Shown here: positions 6,672 through 6,728 of the stretch, piece by piece
How the letters are laid out: each line of letters starts with the position of its first letter
Position numbering within the stretch: position 1 is the first letter of the stretch
Source of the DNA: CAYSPU01 sp964432995
GTDB taxonomy: Bacteria > Verrucomicrobiota > Verrucomicrobiia > Limisphaerales > JAHDYP01
Direction: 5' to 3'
Length of the DNA: 6,728 nucleotides
NCBI GenBank assembly: GCA_964432995.1
Contig: CAYSPU010000294.1
Span: 1 to 6,728 of the forward strand
Translations under genes and position numbers: made by a program
The notes under the pieces: generated by a model
The model's input: the letters and a program-made list of their open reading frames with translations, nothing else
What the model was told of the DNA's origin: nothing
The model's database searches: none

Positions 6672-6728
6672 GAAGAGTGCGCAGGGTCCGCGGTGGGCGC
6701 TGTGATGAACGACAACATAGGTGCGGTG
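5865..6728 (+). repeat. Coding tandem repeat array of 138-150 bp units
   Basis: Units are marked by the TGG codon of KWDG/RWDG/RWNG at 5961, 6099, 6237, 6381 and 6531, giving spacings of 138, 138, 144 and 150 bp. The next would fall at 6669 (138 bp), where TAG stands instead. Neighbouring units share long identical DNA runs; for example tggtcggccttgggctcggg occurs in the first two. This suggests recent duplication or gene conversion. The last unit is clearly more diverged (GSIWAAEGVWANNIAI), and weak similarity carries on past the stop to the window edge. Confidence 0.85.

Overview
The window looks like chromosomal DNA of a GC-rich, free-living Gram-negative bacterium, most probably a verrucomicrobial (Pedosphaera/Limisphaera-like) lineage. 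That placement is inference. It rests on two family types I associate with that group: an SGNH hydrolase carrying TPRs, and a secreted protein of KWDG/WSALGSGM propeller repeats preceded by a 'YPVRIDPTFS' module. It was not tested by any search. A run of ten Ns and two genes cut or broken near the window ends suggest a draft or metagenomic scaffold.

Layout. Positions 2-844 (+) hold the C-terminal 280 codons of S-adenosylmethionine synthetase (metK), with the N-terminus outside the window. After a 38-bp spacer made mostly of degenerate heptamers comes adenosylhomocysteinase (ahcY, 883-2255, +), interrupted by an assembly gap at 1458-1467 that hides a conserved piece and creates an artificial frameshift. 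On the opposite strand, 2243-4672 encodes a membrane-anchored SGNH/GDSL-type hydrolase with a large C-terminal TPR array. Its stop codon lies inside the end of ahcY, so the two genes overlap tail to tail by 13 bp. A non-coding divergent region of about 300 bp with several inverted repeats follows. Then comes a secreted repeat (propeller-like) protein, 4980-6671 (+).

How the genes work together. MetK makes SAM, and AhcY removes the S-adenosylhomocysteine left after methyl transfer. The pair is therefore an activated-methyl-cycle unit, probably co-transcribed. The two downstream genes are envelope or exported proteins with no visible metabolic link to the pair.

Most notable observation. The repeat protein ends at a TAG codon exactly where the repeat period calls for its invariant Trp (TGG) codon. 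The next 19 codons, to the window edge, still align without a gap to the repeat consensus. This looks like a nonsense-truncated gene, a decaying gene, or error at a contig end. I found no CRISPR, transposase, tRNA, rRNA or defence system, and no convincing wholly new system.
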